DNA of 64,000 nucleotides from Delftia tsuruhatensis NBRC 16741 (GTDB lineage Bacteria; Pseudomonadota; Gammaproteobacteria; Burkholderiales; Burkholderiaceae_C): NCBI RefSeq assembly GCF_001571325.1, contig NZ_BCTO01000007.1, positions 62,001-126,000 of the forward strand, read 5' to 3'. Below are positions 16,432-25,500 of the stretch, one piece after another. Positions within the stretch are counted from its first letter, which is position 1. Every line of letters starts with the position of its first letter. The notes beneath the pieces were generated by a model. The model was given only the letters and a program-made list of their open reading frames with translations, was not told the origin of the DNA and ran no database searches. Made by a program: the position numbers and the translations under genes.

Positions 16432-17613
16432 ATGCCCGATTCCCCTACCAGCCAGCGGCTTGGCCGCTTCATCGAGACATCCGCAGCAGGCGAAAAGGTG
16501 CGCGCCTTCGTGCCGCCACCGCTGCCGCCGGAGCCGGCCATCGATGTGCTCGTCCTCCTGGAAAAGCTCAGCCTTGCCGAGCGTGCGCTGGGACGGCTCG
16601 ATGGCATCACCATGCTGCTGCCCCGCCAAGAGCTGTTCCTCTACATGTACGTGCGCAAGGAGGCCGTGCTTTCTTCGCAGATCGAGGGCACGCAATCGAC
16701 GCTGTCGGACCTGCTGCGCTTCGAAGCCGAGGCCCAGGCGGGCCAGCCCATCGACGACATCCGCGAAGTTTCGAACTATGTGGACGCGATGATGTACGGA
16801 CTGGAGCGCCTGCGGGACCTGCCGCTGTCACTGCGCCTGATCCGCGAGATGCATGGCCGGCTGTTGCAAAGCGGACGCGGCGGCACCAAAAGCCCCGGCG
16901 AGTTCCGGCGCTCGCAGAACTGGATTGGCGGCACGCGTCCAGGCAATGCCTTGTTTGTGCCGCCGCCTGTCAACGAGCTTGGCCCCTGCCTCGACGCATT
17001 TGAACGCTTCATGCACGAAGATGCCTCTCGCCTGCCCGCCCTCATCAAGGCCGGCCTGCTGCACGTGCAATTCGAGACACTGCATCCGTTCCTCGATGGC
17101 AATGGCCGTATCGGCCGCCTGCTGGTCACGCTGTATCTCTGCATCAACGGCGTGCTGAACAAGCCGCTGCTCTACCTCAGCCTTTTTCTCAAGACGCACC
17201 GGGCCGAGTACTACCGGCTGCTCCAGGAAGTGCGCGAGAACGGCAATTGGGAAGCCTGGCTCGATTTCTTTCTCACCGGCGTGGCACAGACCGCGAACCA
17301 GGCCTTCGAGGCCGCCACGCATATCGTCGACCTGTTCAGGCAGGACCGCGAACGCATCGCGACCGAAGGCGAGCGCGCCAGCTCCACGCTGCGCATCCAC
17401 GACCTGTTCCAGCTCAACCCCTTCCTGACGTCCAACCAGCTGGTCCGGCAGACGGGACTGTCCTCGCCCACCGTCAACACGGCGCTCGCCGACTTGCAGC
17501 GCCTGGGCATCATCGAGGAAGTGACCGGCCGCAAGCGAGGCCGTGTCTTCAGCTATCGGCGCTATCTTTCCGTGCTCAACGAGGGCACGGATCCGCTACC
17601 CCGGCCGGCCTGA
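16432..17613 (+). CDS. Fic family protein (probable AMP transferase) with C-terminal winged helix
   Basis: 393 residues. The Fic catalytic motif HPFLDGNGRIGR is complete at 218-229. The N-terminal inhibitory helix motif SSQIEGT (81-87, Glu85) marks a class II, self-inhibited Fic enzyme. The last 90 residues form a winged-helix-like domain (FLTSNQLVRQTGLSSPTVNTALADLQRLGIIEE). Such proteins AMPylate hydroxyl side chains of targets once the inhibitory Glu is displaced. The upstream AT-rich dyad suggests autoregulation. Lower local GC hints at horizontal acquisition, but the coding region itself is ordinary. The target protein is unknown, and no antitoxin gene is beside it. Confidence 0.93.
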   Translation: MPDSPTSQRLGRFIETSAAGEKVRAFVPPPLPPEPAIDVLVLLEKLSLAERALGRLDGITMLLPRQELFLYMYVRKEAVLSSQIEGTQSTLSDLLRFEAEAQAGQPIDDIREVSNYVDAMMYGLERLRDLPLSLRLIREMHGRLLQSGRGGTKSPGEFRRSQNWIGGTRPGNALFVPPPVNELGPCLDAFERFMHEDASRLPALIKAGLLHVQFETLHPFLDGNGRIGRLLVTLYLCINGVLNKPLLYLSLFLKTHRAEYYRLLQEVRENGNWEAWLDFFLTGVAQTANQAFEAATHIVDLFRQDRERIATEGERASSTLRIHDLFQLNPFLTSNQLVRQTGLSSPTVNTALADLQRLGIIEEVTGRKRGRVFSYRRYLSVLNEGTDPLPRPA

Positions 17614-17622
17614 TCCCTGGCC

Positions 17623-18537
17623 TCACCGCCTGAGCGACATCAGCCACCCATACCCGCTCACCAGCAGCACCCCTGCCAGCACCATCAGTGCCCCGGCCAG
17701 GAAGTTGGGCTCGATGGGCTCGCTCAGCAGCCAGGCCCCGAAGACCACGCCGAAGATGGGCGTCATGAAAGAGAACACGCCCAGGCGCGAGGCCAGGTAT
17801 TGCGTGAGCAGCCAGAACCAGACCAGGAAGCTCACGAAGCAGACCAGCACGGACTGGAAGGCCAGGCCGGCCCAGGCCAGGGGCGTGGGCTCGAAGCGGG
17901 TCTGGCCCAGCAGGAAGGCGGCGGGCAGCAGCAGCGCAAAGCCGGTGGCCAGCTGGTAGAGCAGGGTCTGCGCGGCGGGCAGCGATGCCAGCCGCGTGGT
18001 GCGGATGGCCACCGTGGTGGCGCCCCAGGCCATGCCGGCGGCCAGCGCCAGCAGGTCGCCCAGCAGCATGGCGGCGCCGGCTGCCTTCGAAGGCTTGCCG
18101 CCGCCCAGGAAGGCCAGCGCTATGCCGGCAAAGGCCAGTGCGATGCCCAGCCATTGCAGCGGCGCCAGGCGCTCCGAGGGCAGCTTCCAGTGCAGGCCCA
18201 GCGCCGCGAACACGGGAGCGGAATACAGGAAGACCACCACATGGGCGGCCGAGGTGTGGTTGATGCTCTCGCCCACCAGCAGGAATTCCAGCGCAAACAG
18301 CGTGCCCACGGCCAGGCCCGGGCGCCAGCTGCCGTCGCCCCACTGCACGCGCATGCCGCGCCAGCGCATGAACAGCCACACCAGCACGGCGCCCGCGCCA
18401 GAGCGCAGCGCGATCTGCAGCGTGGGCGCGATGGCATCGGCCGTGGCCTTGAGCAGGATCTGCTGCAGGCTCCAGATCAGGCACAGCATGAGCATCAGCG
18501 CGGCGGCGCGCGCGTCCAGCGGTTTGCGTGGGTCCAC
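17623..18537 (-). CDS. EamA/DMT-family metabolite exporter
   Basis: 304 residues with ten predicted membrane helices in two five-helix EamA repeats (first from LMLMLCLIWSLQQILLK, second from LLGDLLALAAGMAWGATTVAI). The start is GTG at 18537, fixed by an AAAGGAAG ribosome site 6-7 bases upstream. The family exports amino acids or related small metabolites; the substrate is not readable. It converges on fic with only a 9-bp gap. Confidence 0.9.
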   Translation of the reverse strand: MDPRKPLDARAAALMLMLCLIWSLQQILLKATADAIAPTLQIALRSGAGAVLVWLFMRWRGMRVQWGDGSWRPGLAVGTLFALEFLLVGESINHTSAAHVVVFLYSAPVFAALGLHWKLPSERLAPLQWLGIALAFAGIALAFLGGGKPSKAAGAAMLLGDLLALAAGMAWGATTVAIRTTRLASLPAAQTLLYQLATGFALLLPAAFLLGQTRFEPTPLAWAGLAFQSVLVCFVSFLVWFWLLTQYLASRLGVFSFMTPIFGVVFGAWLLSEPIEPNFLAGALMVLAGVLLVSGYGWLMSLRR

Positions 18538-18560
18538 GACGTCTTCCTTTCAGCGACCGT

Positions 18561-18586
18561 GAAAAAGCCGGCCCGCAGGCCGGCTT
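18561..18586 (-). terminator. Rho-independent terminator after the FKBP gene
   Basis: On the minus strand an AAGCCGGCC/GGCCGGCTT-type stem with a short loop is followed by TTTTTC. It ends the FKBP transcript just before the exporter gene. A second GC-rich hairpin (GGCCGGCCCGC...) lies directly after the FKBP stop. Confidence 0.85.
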
Positions 18587-18625
18587 CGCATCAGGCGGGG
18601 GATGGCCCGGCCAGCGGGCCGGCCA

Positions 18626-19045
18626 TCACTTGATGCCCAGCAGTTCCACCTCGAAGTTCAGCGTGGCGTTGGGCGGAATCACGCTGCCCGCGCCACGGCT
18701 GCCGTAGGCGATGGAGGGCGGGCAGGTCAGCTTGGCCTTGCCGCCGACCTTCATCTTCTGCACGCCTTCGGTCCAGCAGGGAATCACGCCGGTCAGGGGG
18801 AACTCGATGGGCTGGCCGCGCGTGATGGAGCTGTCGAAGTCCTTGCCCGTGTCGGGGAAGTAGCCGCGGTAGTGCACGCGCACCGTGTCGCTGGCCTTGG
18901 GGCTGGCGCCCGTGCCTTCCTTGAGGCTTTCATAGACCAGGCCGCTGGCCGTGGTGACGGGCTGGGCCGCATGGGCCGCCACGCCGGTCAGTGCGGCGAG
19001 CATCAGGCCGCAGGAGGCGGCCAGGGTGGTGAGGGTCTTGTTCAT
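18626..19045 (-). CDS. FKBP-type peptidyl-prolyl cis-trans isomerase, exported
   Basis: 139 residues. A signal peptide (MNKTLTTLAASCGLMLAALT...AHA) is followed by one FKBP domain: VRVHYRGYFPDTGKDFDSS, then GVIPCWTEGVQKMKVGGKAKL and IAYGSRGAGSVIPPNATLNFEVELL. It should catalyse prolyl isomerisation of secreted or envelope proteins in the periplasm. An AAGGAA ribosome site precedes the ATG. It is a single-gene unit with its own terminator. Confidence 0.93.
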   Translation of the reverse strand: MNKTLTTLAASCGLMLAALTGVAAHAAQPVTTASGLVYESLKEGTGASPKASDTVRVHYRGYFPDTGKDFDSSITRGQPIEFPLTGVIPCWTEGVQKMKVGGKAKLTCPPSIAYGSRGAGSVIPPNATLNFEVELLGIK

Positions 19046-19125
19046 GAGGGTTCCTTCAAATCAAAAAATGCATTCAACAGCAATGCCATGCCGTGCGGCC
19101 TCAAGCGCTGACACTGCCTGAAGGC

Positions 19126-19200
19126 GGGACGCCGAGCAAGAGCCGCCTCGCAGCGAGGGCGTCGTCCCCTGGGGGAAGCGGCGCAGCCGCTCAGGGGGTG
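19126..19200 (-). repeat. 3'-end intergenic repeat, copy 1
   Basis: Read on the minus strand it begins CACCCCCTGAGCGGC and continues with a GCGGC-TGC-GCCGC hairpin, a C-run, then GACGCCCTCGC...GGCGTCCC. The TGA in CACCCCCTGA is the stop codon of the aminotransferase gene. Related copies are at 32311, 35324, 59871 and 62172. Confidence 0.8.
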
Positions 19201-20333
19201 CCATTTACACCGATGTCGTCCAGCGCTTTGGCGATGTGGCCGACGGTGCGGTCCACGTTATGCCATTTTTCCAGGCCGAACAGGCCGATGCGGAAGGTCT
19301 TGAAGTCCGGGCCTTCGTCGCACTGCAGGGGCACGCCCGAGGCGGTCTGCAGGCCGGCTTCCATGAACTTCTTGCCGCTCTGGATGCCGGGGTCGGTGGT
19401 GTAGCTGACGACCACGCCAGGGGCCTTCCAGCCTTCGGCCGCCACGCTGGGAAAGCCGCGCGACTCCAGCAGGGCGCGCACCTTGGCGCCCAGGGCGATC
19501 TGCTCGTCGCGCACCTTGGCGAAGCCGTAGGCGCGCGTCTCCAGCATCACGTCGCGCAGGCGGACCAGGGCGTCGGTGGGCATGGTGGTGTGGTAGGCGT
19601 GCTGGCCTTTTTCGTAGCCCTCGGCAATCTGCATCCACTTCTTGAGGTCGCAGGAGAAGCTGGAGCTTTGCGTGTGCTCGATGGCTTCGCGCGCGCGCTG
19701 CGAGAGCATGACCATGGCGCAGCACGGCGAGCTGCTCCAGCCCTTTTGCGGCGCGCTGATCAGCACGTCCACGCCGGTCTTTTCCATGTCCACCCACATG
19801 GCGCCCGAGGCCACGCAGTCCAGCACGAAGAGCGCGCCCACCTCGTGCGCGGCATCGGCCACGGTGCGCAGGTAGCTGTCGCTGAGGATGATGCCGCTGG
19901 CCGTCTCCACATGGGGGGCGAACACGACCTTGGGTTTTTCAGTGCGGATGGCGGCGGCCACGTCCTCGGCCGCGCAGGGCGCCCAGGGGTCCTGGCTGCC
20001 CGGTCCCTGGCGACGCGCCTTGCAGACCACGGCGCCACCGCCCAGGCCGCCTTCCTCGAAGATCTGGGTCCAGCGGTAGCTGAACCAGCCGTTGCGCACG
20101 ATGAGCACCTTTTCGCGGTTGGCGAACTGGCGCGCCACGGCCTCCATGCCGAAGGTGCCGCTGCCCGGCACCAGCACGGCCGTGTGGGCGTGGTAGACCT
20201 CCTGCAGCGTGGTGAGGATGTCCTGCATCACGCCCGCGAAGCGCTTGGACATGTGGTTGAGCGCGCGGTCGGTGTAGACCACCGAGAATTCGAGCAGGCC
20301 GTCGGGATCGATATCGGGCAGAAGTCCGGGCAT
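19191..20333 (-). CDS. Class V PLP-dependent aminotransferase
   Basis: 380 residues with the alanine-glyoxylate/serine-pyruvate aminotransferase layout: GSGTFGMEAVARQF binds the cofactor phosphate, FVLDCVASGAMWVDMEKTGVD holds the PLP aspartate, and SAPQKGWSS holds the Schiff-base lysine. It transfers an amino group to glyoxylate or pyruvate in related enzymes; the real substrate is uncertain. The C-terminus (VNGTP) and the stop codon are supplied by the downstream repeat. The gene stands alone between two repeats or hairpins, so it is probably monocistronic. Confidence 0.9.
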   Translation of the reverse strand: MPGLLPDIDPDGLLEFSVVYTDRALNHMSKRFAGVMQDILTTLQEVYHAHTAVLVPGSGTFGMEAVARQFANREKVLIVRNGWFSYRWTQIFEEGGLGGGAVVCKARRQGPGSQDPWAPCAAEDVAAAIRTEKPKVVFAPHVETASGIILSDSYLRTVADAAHEVGALFVLDCVASGAMWVDMEKTGVDVLISAPQKGWSSSPCCAMVMLSQRAREAIEHTQSSSFSCDLKKWMQIAEGYEKGQHAYHTTMPTDALVRLRDVMLETRAYGFAKVRDEQIALGAKVRALLESRGFPSVAAEGWKAPGVVVSYTTDPGIQSGKKFMEAGLQTASGVPLQCDEGPDFKTFRIGLFGLEKWHNVDRTVGHIAKALDDIGVNGTP

Positions 20334-20355
20334 GGGAAGGTCTCCAGAGGCAGCG

Positions 20356-20375
20356 GGGCCCGCTTGAGCGGGCCC
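20356..20375. terminator. GC-rich hairpin between carboxylase and aminotransferase genes
   Basis: GGGCCCGCT and AGCGGGCCC form a perfect 9-bp stem over a 2-base loop. It lies between the carboxylase stop at 20436 and the aminotransferase start at 20333. There is no T-run, so termination is plausible but not certain. Confidence 0.5.
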
Positions 20376-20435
20376 GCCATCGTGTTCGTCGAAAAGAGGA
20401 TCAGCTTAGCACGCCGCCTGCCGCGTTTTCAGGGC

Positions 20436-23400
20436 CTACCAGGTGTCCACGAAGCCCGCCTGGGCGGGTGCCACGCGCGCCCCCGCCAGGCCGCGCGACA
20501 GCCAGACGCGCGTGTCGGCGGGGTCGATGACGGCGTCGATCTCCAGCGTGCCGGCCATGTGCATGGCCTCGCCGTGGGCGTACTGCTGGGCCAGCAGCCG
20601 GTCGAACAGGGCGTTGCGTTCGGCGCCCTCGGGCAGGGCCTGCAGTTCCTTGCGAAAGCCCAGGCGCACGGCGCCTTCCAGACCCATGGCGCCGAACTCG
20701 CCCGTGGGCCAGGCCACGTTGAACACCGGCGCATGGAAGCTGCCCGCCGTCATGCCCATGGCCCCCAGGCCGTAGCCCTTGCGCAGCACCACGCTGAAAT
20801 ACGGCACGCGCAGCTTGGCCGCCGTGACGAACAGGCGGCTGACATGGCGCACCTGGGCGGTCTTCTCGATCTCGGGGCCGACCATGAAGCCCGGCGTGTC
20901 CACCAAGCTCACGATGGGCAGGCCATGGGCGTTGCACAGCTGCATGAAGCGCGCGGCCTTGTCGGCCGCATCGGCGTCGATGGCGCCGCCCAGGTGGGAG
21001 GGGTTGTTGGCCATCAGCCCCACGGGCCGGCCTTCGATGCGCGCCAGCGCCGTGTGGATGCCTGCGCCAAAGCCCGTGCGCAGCGGCAGCAGGCTGCCTT
21101 CGTCCACCAGATGCGCCATGGCCGCACGCGTGTCATAGGCACGCAGCCGGTTCTCGGGCACCACATGGCGCAGGGCGCGCGTGTCGGGCGCGGTCCACTC
21201 CGTGGTGCGGCCCTGGAAGAACGAAAGATAGTGGCGCGCTGCAGCCACGGCCTGGGCCTCGTCCTCGACCAGCACGTCGATCACGCCATTGGCATGCTGG
21301 ATGCCGCTGGGTCCTATCTCTTCAGGGCGGAACACGCCCAGGCCACCGCCCTCGATCATGGCTGGCCCGCCCATGCCGATGGTGCTGGCGCGCGTGGCGA
21401 TGATGACGTCGCTGCAGCCCAGCAGGGCTGCATTGCCCGCAAAGCAGCGGCCGTGTGCAATGCCGATCACCGGCACCTGGCCCGACAGCGCCGCGTAGGC
21501 GGCGAAGGTGTGCACATGCAGGCCGGCGACCACGGGCGTGTCGGTATCGCCGGGCCGCCCGCCGCCGCCTTCGGCGAACAGCACCACGGGCAGCTTCTGG
21601 GCCAGCGCAATGCCCAGCATGCGGTCGGTCTTGGCATGGTTGCGCGCGCCCTGGGTGCCGGCCAGCACGGTGGCGTCATAGGCCATGACGACGGCGCGCG
21701 AGCGCTCCTGGCCGAACTGCGCGCCGCTGATGGAGCCCATGCCCGTGACCATGCCGTCGGCCGGCGTGTTGGCGATCAGGTCGTCCATGCTGCGTCGGCG
21801 CGTCTGCGCGGCAATGGCCAGCGCACCGTATTCGATGAAGCTGCCTGCGTCGCAAAGATCGGCGATGTTCTCGCGCGCGCTGCGGCCGCCCTGGGCATGG
21901 CGTTTGGCCATGGCCTCGGGCCGGGCGGTGTCCAGCGTGAAGGCATGGCGGTCGATGACGCGGCGCAGGTCGGCGCGGATGTGGTCCGGGTCCTGGGCGA
22001 TCTGCTGCGCGCGTGCGTCGGCCTGCACGCCTTCGGCGGCGGCCAGCACCAGCAGGGGCTGGTCCTGGGCCACATAGGCACCGGCCTCGGCCAGCCGTTG
22101 GGTGATGGTGCCGGCCTGCGGCGCCAGCAGAACATGCTCCATCTTCATGGCTTCGAGCACGCCCAGTTCGGTGCCTGCGGCTACGACATCGCCCACGGCC
22201 ACGCTCCACTGCACGATGCGCGCGGGCATGGGGGCCGTGATGGCGCCTTCGGGGACGGGCGCGCCAGCAGCCTCGTCCGCCACCGGAACATCGGCGGCCA
22301 CAGCCGTGCGTTGCGCGCCTTCGGCCAGCGCCTGGGCGTCCGCCACCAATTCGGGAAGGGCCTCTTCGAGCCAGCGTGTGTGCACGGCCTGCGATGCCAT
22401 CTCGGGCCGCCGGGCCAGCGCCTGCAGCAGCGGCAGGTTGGTGGCCAGCCCGTCGATGCGGCATTCGTCCAGCGCGCGACGTGCGCGTCGAAGCACGTCT
22501 TCGAAGCGCGACCCGCTGCTGTGCACGATGAGCTTGGCCAGCAGCGTGTCGTAGTGCGGCGAGGGGCTGGCGCCCGCCACCGCATGCGTGTCGATGCGGA
22601 TGCCGGGCCCGGCCGGCCACTGCAGTGCGCCTATGCGCCCGCTGCCGGGGCGCGACTGGCCTGTGGCATCCAGCGTCTCGGCATTGATGCGCCACTGCAT
22701 GGCATAGCCGCGCGGCGCGGGGGGTGTCCTGGCATCCAGGCCCAGCTCGCCCAGGTGATCGCCCGCCGCAATGCGGATCTGGGCCTGCACCAGGTCGATG
22801 CCGAAGACTTCCTCGGTGATGGTGTGCTCGACCTGCAGGCGCGGGTTGGCCTCGATGAAGACATAGGGCAGGGAGTCGGAGGAGGCATCGACCAGGAATT
22901 CGAAGGTGCCCAGGCTCTCGTAGCCGATCTCGGCGGCCATGCGCAGCGCGTCGCGCGTGATGCGCTCGCGCAGCGGCTGCGCCAGGCTGGGGCTGGGCGC
23001 GATCTCCACCAGCTTCTGGAAGCGCCGCTGCAGCGTGCATTCGCGCTCGCCCAGCGCGATGGGGGCGGCGCCGCCATCGCCCAGGATCTGTACCTCGATA
23101 TGGCGCGCGCCCGTCATCAGACGCTCCACATAGACACCGTCCACGCCGAAGGCGGCGCGCGCCTCGCTGCGGCAGCGCTCGTAGGCAGCGGGCAGGTCCT
23201 CGGCACGCGCCACGGCGCGCATGCCGCGCCCGCCGCCGCCGCCGATGGCCTTGACCATGATGCCGCTGGCGCCCCCGGCCTGCTGCGCCTCGAAGAAGGC
23301 CTGGGCCTGTTCCAGCGTGACGGCCTCGCTGCTGCCCGGCATCAGCGGTACGCCGCAGCGGCGCGCCAGATCGCGTGCGCGGGCCTTGTCGCCCAGCAGC

Positions 23401-23729
23401 GCCAGGTGCTCCGGCGCGGGACCGATGAAGCGCAGTCCCGCATCGGCACAGGCCTGGGCAAAGCCGGCGTTCTCGCTGAGAAAGCCGTAGCCCGGATGGA
23501 TGCCGTCGCAGCCGTGCTCGCGCGCAATGCGCAGCAGGTGGGCGCCGTCCAGGTAGGCCGAGGGGCCGCTGGCGTCCAGGGGCACGGCTGCATCGGCAGC
23601 GGATACATGGGGCGCCTGCGCATCGTCTGCGGCAAAGACGGCCAGGCTGGGCACACCCAGCTCGCGCAGCGCGCGCACGATGCGCAGCGCGATCTCGCCG
23701 CGGTTGGCAATCAGGATCTTCTGGAACAT
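20436..23729 (-). CDS. Single-chain acyl-CoA carboxylase (BC-BCCP-CT fusion)
   Basis: 1097 residues carrying all carboxylase functions in one chain. Biotin carboxylase spans 1-450 (KILIANRGEIALRI, GGGGGRGMRAV, FIEANPRLQVEHTITEEVFG). A biotin carrier domain centred on EAMKMEH has the biotinyl lysine at about 529. Carboxyltransferase spans about 600-1097 (HAQGGRSARENIADLCD, GGGRPGDTD, LVDTPGFMVGPEIEKTA). Most bacteria split these into two or three proteins; long-chain acyl-CoA carboxylases of mycobacteria and relatives are known single-chain examples. The acyl-CoA ligase gene is 16 bp upstream on the same strand, so ligase and carboxylase form a two-step activation/carboxylation unit. The substrate is unknown. 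Confidence 0.94.
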   Translation of the reverse strand: MFQKILIANRGEIALRIVRALRELGVPSLAVFAADDAQAPHVSAADAAVPLDASGPSAYLDGAHLLRIAREHGCDGIHPGYGFLSENAGFAQACADAGLRFIGPAPEHLALLGDKARARDLARRCGVPLMPGSSEAVTLEQAQAFFEAQQAGGASGIMVKAIGGGGGRGMRAVARAEDLPAAYERCRSEARAAFGVDGVYVERLMTGARHIEVQILGDGGAAPIALGERECTLQRRFQKLVEIAPSPSLAQPLRERITRDALRMAAEIGYESLGTFEFLVDASSDSLPYVFIEANPRLQVEHTITEEVFGIDLVQAQIRIAAGDHLGELGLDARTPPAPRGYAMQWRINAETLDATGQSRPGSGRIGALQWPAGPGIRIDTHAVAGASPSPHYDTLLAKLIVHSSGSRFEDVLRRARRALDECRIDGLATNLPLLQALARRPEMASQAVHTRWLEEALPELVADAQALAEGAQRTAVAADVPVADEAAGAPVPEGAITAPMPARIVQWSVAVGDVVAAGTELGVLEAMKMEHVLLAPQAGTITQRLAEAGAYVAQDQPLLVLAAAEGVQADARAQQIAQDPDHIRADLRRVIDRHAFTLDTARPEAMAKRHAQGGRSARENIADLCDAGSFIEYGALAIAAQTRRRSMDDLIANTPADGMVTGMGSISGAQFGQERSRAVVMAYDATVLAGTQGARNHAKTDRMLGIALAQKLPVVLFAEGGGGRPGDTDTPVVAGLHVHTFAAYAALSGQVPVIGIAHGRCFAGNAALLGCSDVIIATRASTIGMGGPAMIEGGGLGVFRPEEIGPSGIQHANGVIDVLVEDEAQAVAAARHYLSFFQGRTTEWTAPDTRALRHVVPENRLRAYDTRAAMAHLVDEGSLLPLRTGFGAGIHTALARIEGRPVGLMANNPSHLGGAIDADAADKAARFMQLCNAHGLPIVSLVDTPGFMVGPEIEKTAQVRHVSRLFVTAAKLRVPYFSVVLRKGYGLGAMGMTAGSFHAPVFNVAWPTGEFGAMGLEGAVRLGFRKELQALPEGAERNALFDRLLAQQYAHGEAMHMAGTLEIDAVIDPADTRVWLSRGLAGARVAPAQAGFVDTW

Positions 23730-23745
23730 GGGTCTTCGGTCTTTC

Positions 23746-25341
23746 TCATTGATCGCGCAGCAAGCGACGCAGCACCTTGCCCGCTCCGGTGGCGGGCAGC
23801 GCCTCGATGAAACGCACCTCGCGCGGCGCCTTGTAGCTGGCCATGTTCTCGCGCGACCACTGCACCAGGTCCTCGGCCGCGATCTGCTGGCCCGGCCGCG
23901 TGACGATGAAGGCGCGCACGACCTCGCCCTTTTGCGGGTCGGGCACGCCGATCACGGCGGCCTGGGCCACGGCCGGATGCTTGATGAGGATGGCTTCCAC
24001 CTCCTCGGGAAAGACGCTGTAGCCCGAGACCTTGATCATTTCCTTGAAGCGGCCGATGAAGGTCAGGTAGCCCTCGGCGTCCAAGCGGCCCATGTCGCCC
24101 GTGTGCACCCAGCCGTTCTTCAGGGTCCTGGCCGTGGCCTCGGGCTTGTTCCAGTAGCCCTTGAAGTTGCCGGGGCCGCGGATGGTGATCTCGCCCACTT
24201 CGCCGGCCGGCAGCGGCTCGCCGGTCTCGGGGTCGATGATGCGCACCTCGTTGCCGGGCAGCGGCTTGCCGTGCGTGCCCCAGCGGATGGCATCGCCGGG
24301 CATGGTGGTGTCCATGGTGTGGGTCTCGCTGAGGCCGTAGGCCGCCTCGCTGGAGATGCAGTTCGGGGTGAAGCGCCTCCACTGCCGCGCCAGCTCCTCG
24401 GTGTAGGCAATGCCGAAGCTGGTCACCGTGTTGCGGCGCAGCGCGGAAAAGTCCATGGCCTCCACGCCCGGCAGCTGCATCACGGCCACGTTCATGGGCG
24501 CGATGCTGTACCACCAGGTCACGCGGTAGCGCTCCAGCGCCTGGGCCACGGCCAGCGGGTTGAAGCGGTGCAGCAGCACGCAGGTGGCGCCGCTGTGCAC
24601 GGGCATGTTCACGCCCATGGACATGCCGGCAATGTGATAGAGCGGCGCCACGGCCAGCAGCATGTCGCCGGCGTTCACGCCCGTGGCGCTGGAGGCGCCG
24701 GCCGTCTTGCTGGCCGCGTTGCCGTAGCTGAGCATGGCGCCCTTGGGCAGGCCCGTCGTGCCCGAGGTATAGGTCATCAGCGAGACATCGTCCATGGCGA
24801 CATCGACGGGCACGGGCTTGGCGCCGCTGTGCATGACATCCCAGAACGATTCCACGCCCTCGGGCAGCGGCTGCACGGGGGCCTGCAGTTCGGGCGGCAG
24901 CGCCAGCGTGGCCGATTCAGGAAGCCAGTCGCCATAGCGCACGGCCAGCACATGCCTGAGCGCCGTGCTGGCGCGCACCTTGTCCACCACGGGCAGCAGC
25001 ACATCGGCCGCGACGATGACGCGGGCCTGGAGGTCATCGAGCTGGTACTGCAACTCATGCTCCTTGTTCAGCGGCCCGCAGGGGCAGACGATGGCGCCGA
25101 CCTTCTGGATGCCGTAGTGCGCCACGATGTACTGCGGGCAGTTGTTCATGAACAGCGCCACGGGCTCGCCCCGGCCCACGCCCAGCGCCTGCAGCCGCGC
25201 GGCAAAGGCGTCGCTGGCCGCATCCACCTCGGCCCAGCTGATGTGGCGGCCATACCAGATGTAGGCGTCGCGGCCGGGGTGGTTGCGCGCATTGCGGCGC
25301 AGGGCCTCATGCAGGGGAATGAGGGTCTCGGAATCCGCCAT
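23746..25341 (-). CDS. AMP-forming acyl-CoA synthetase
   Basis: 531 residues starting MADSETLIPLHEALRRNARN. It has the complete adenylate-forming signature MTYTSGTTGLPKGAML, the A5-type YGLSETHTMD motif, the hinge TGDMGRLDAEGY and the catalytic lysine region KVLRRLLRD. It converts a carboxylic acid to its CoA thioester with ATP. AGGAGA precedes the ATG at 25341. The frame stays open much further upstream, but that part is antisense to the TetR gene and was rejected. The gene is the first of the operon with the single-chain carboxylase and is divergent from a TetR regulator. Confidence 0.93.
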   Translation of the reverse strand: MADSETLIPLHEALRRNARNHPGRDAYIWYGRHISWAEVDAASDAFAARLQALGVGRGEPVALFMNNCPQYIVAHYGIQKVGAIVCPCGPLNKEHELQYQLDDLQARVIVAADVLLPVVDKVRASTALRHVLAVRYGDWLPESATLALPPELQAPVQPLPEGVESFWDVMHSGAKPVPVDVAMDDVSLMTYTSGTTGLPKGAMLSYGNAASKTAGASSATGVNAGDMLLAVAPLYHIAGMSMGVNMPVHSGATCVLLHRFNPLAVAQALERYRVTWWYSIAPMNVAVMQLPGVEAMDFSALRRNTVTSFGIAYTEELARQWRRFTPNCISSEAAYGLSETHTMDTTMPGDAIRWGTHGKPLPGNEVRIIDPETGEPLPAGEVGEITIRGPGNFKGYWNKPEATARTLKNGWVHTGDMGRLDAEGYLTFIGRFKEMIKVSGYSVFPEEVEAILIKHPAVAQAAVIGVPDPQKGEVVRAFIVTRPGQQIAAEDLVQWSRENMASYKAPREVRFIEALPATGAGKVLRRLLRDQ

Positions 25342-25426
25342 GCTTGTCTCCTGGGTGTCTGGCCATCCCGGAACCAGTCCTAAGGGATAGCCTTGATTTG
25401 TTTTGGGGTCCAGCGGCTTGCCAATA

Positions 25427-25463
25427 TATACCCGCTGGTAGAACATTGCTACCCATCGGTATA
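25427..25463. promoter_or_regulatory. Nested dyad operator between ligase and TetR genes
   Basis: TACC-N4-GGTA occurs at 25429-25440 and again at 25450-25461, with centres exactly 21 bp apart (two helical turns). The two copies are also mirror images of each other: TATACC...GGTAG on the left, CTACC...GGTATA on the right. That is what a TetR-family dimer pair would be expected to bind. It lies 38 bp before the regulator ATG and about 86 bp before the ligase ATG. Confidence 0.75.
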
Positions 25464-25500
25464 ACCATCGCAGCCACCGACGCGACACGAGATTTCCCGC

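Noticed and set aside
19236-23810. A 1524-codon open frame on the plus strand
   Set aside because: It is antisense to the carboxylase and aminotransferase genes; its composition is the His/Gly/Ala/Gln-rich pattern of a GC-rich shadow frame and it has no recognisable domain.
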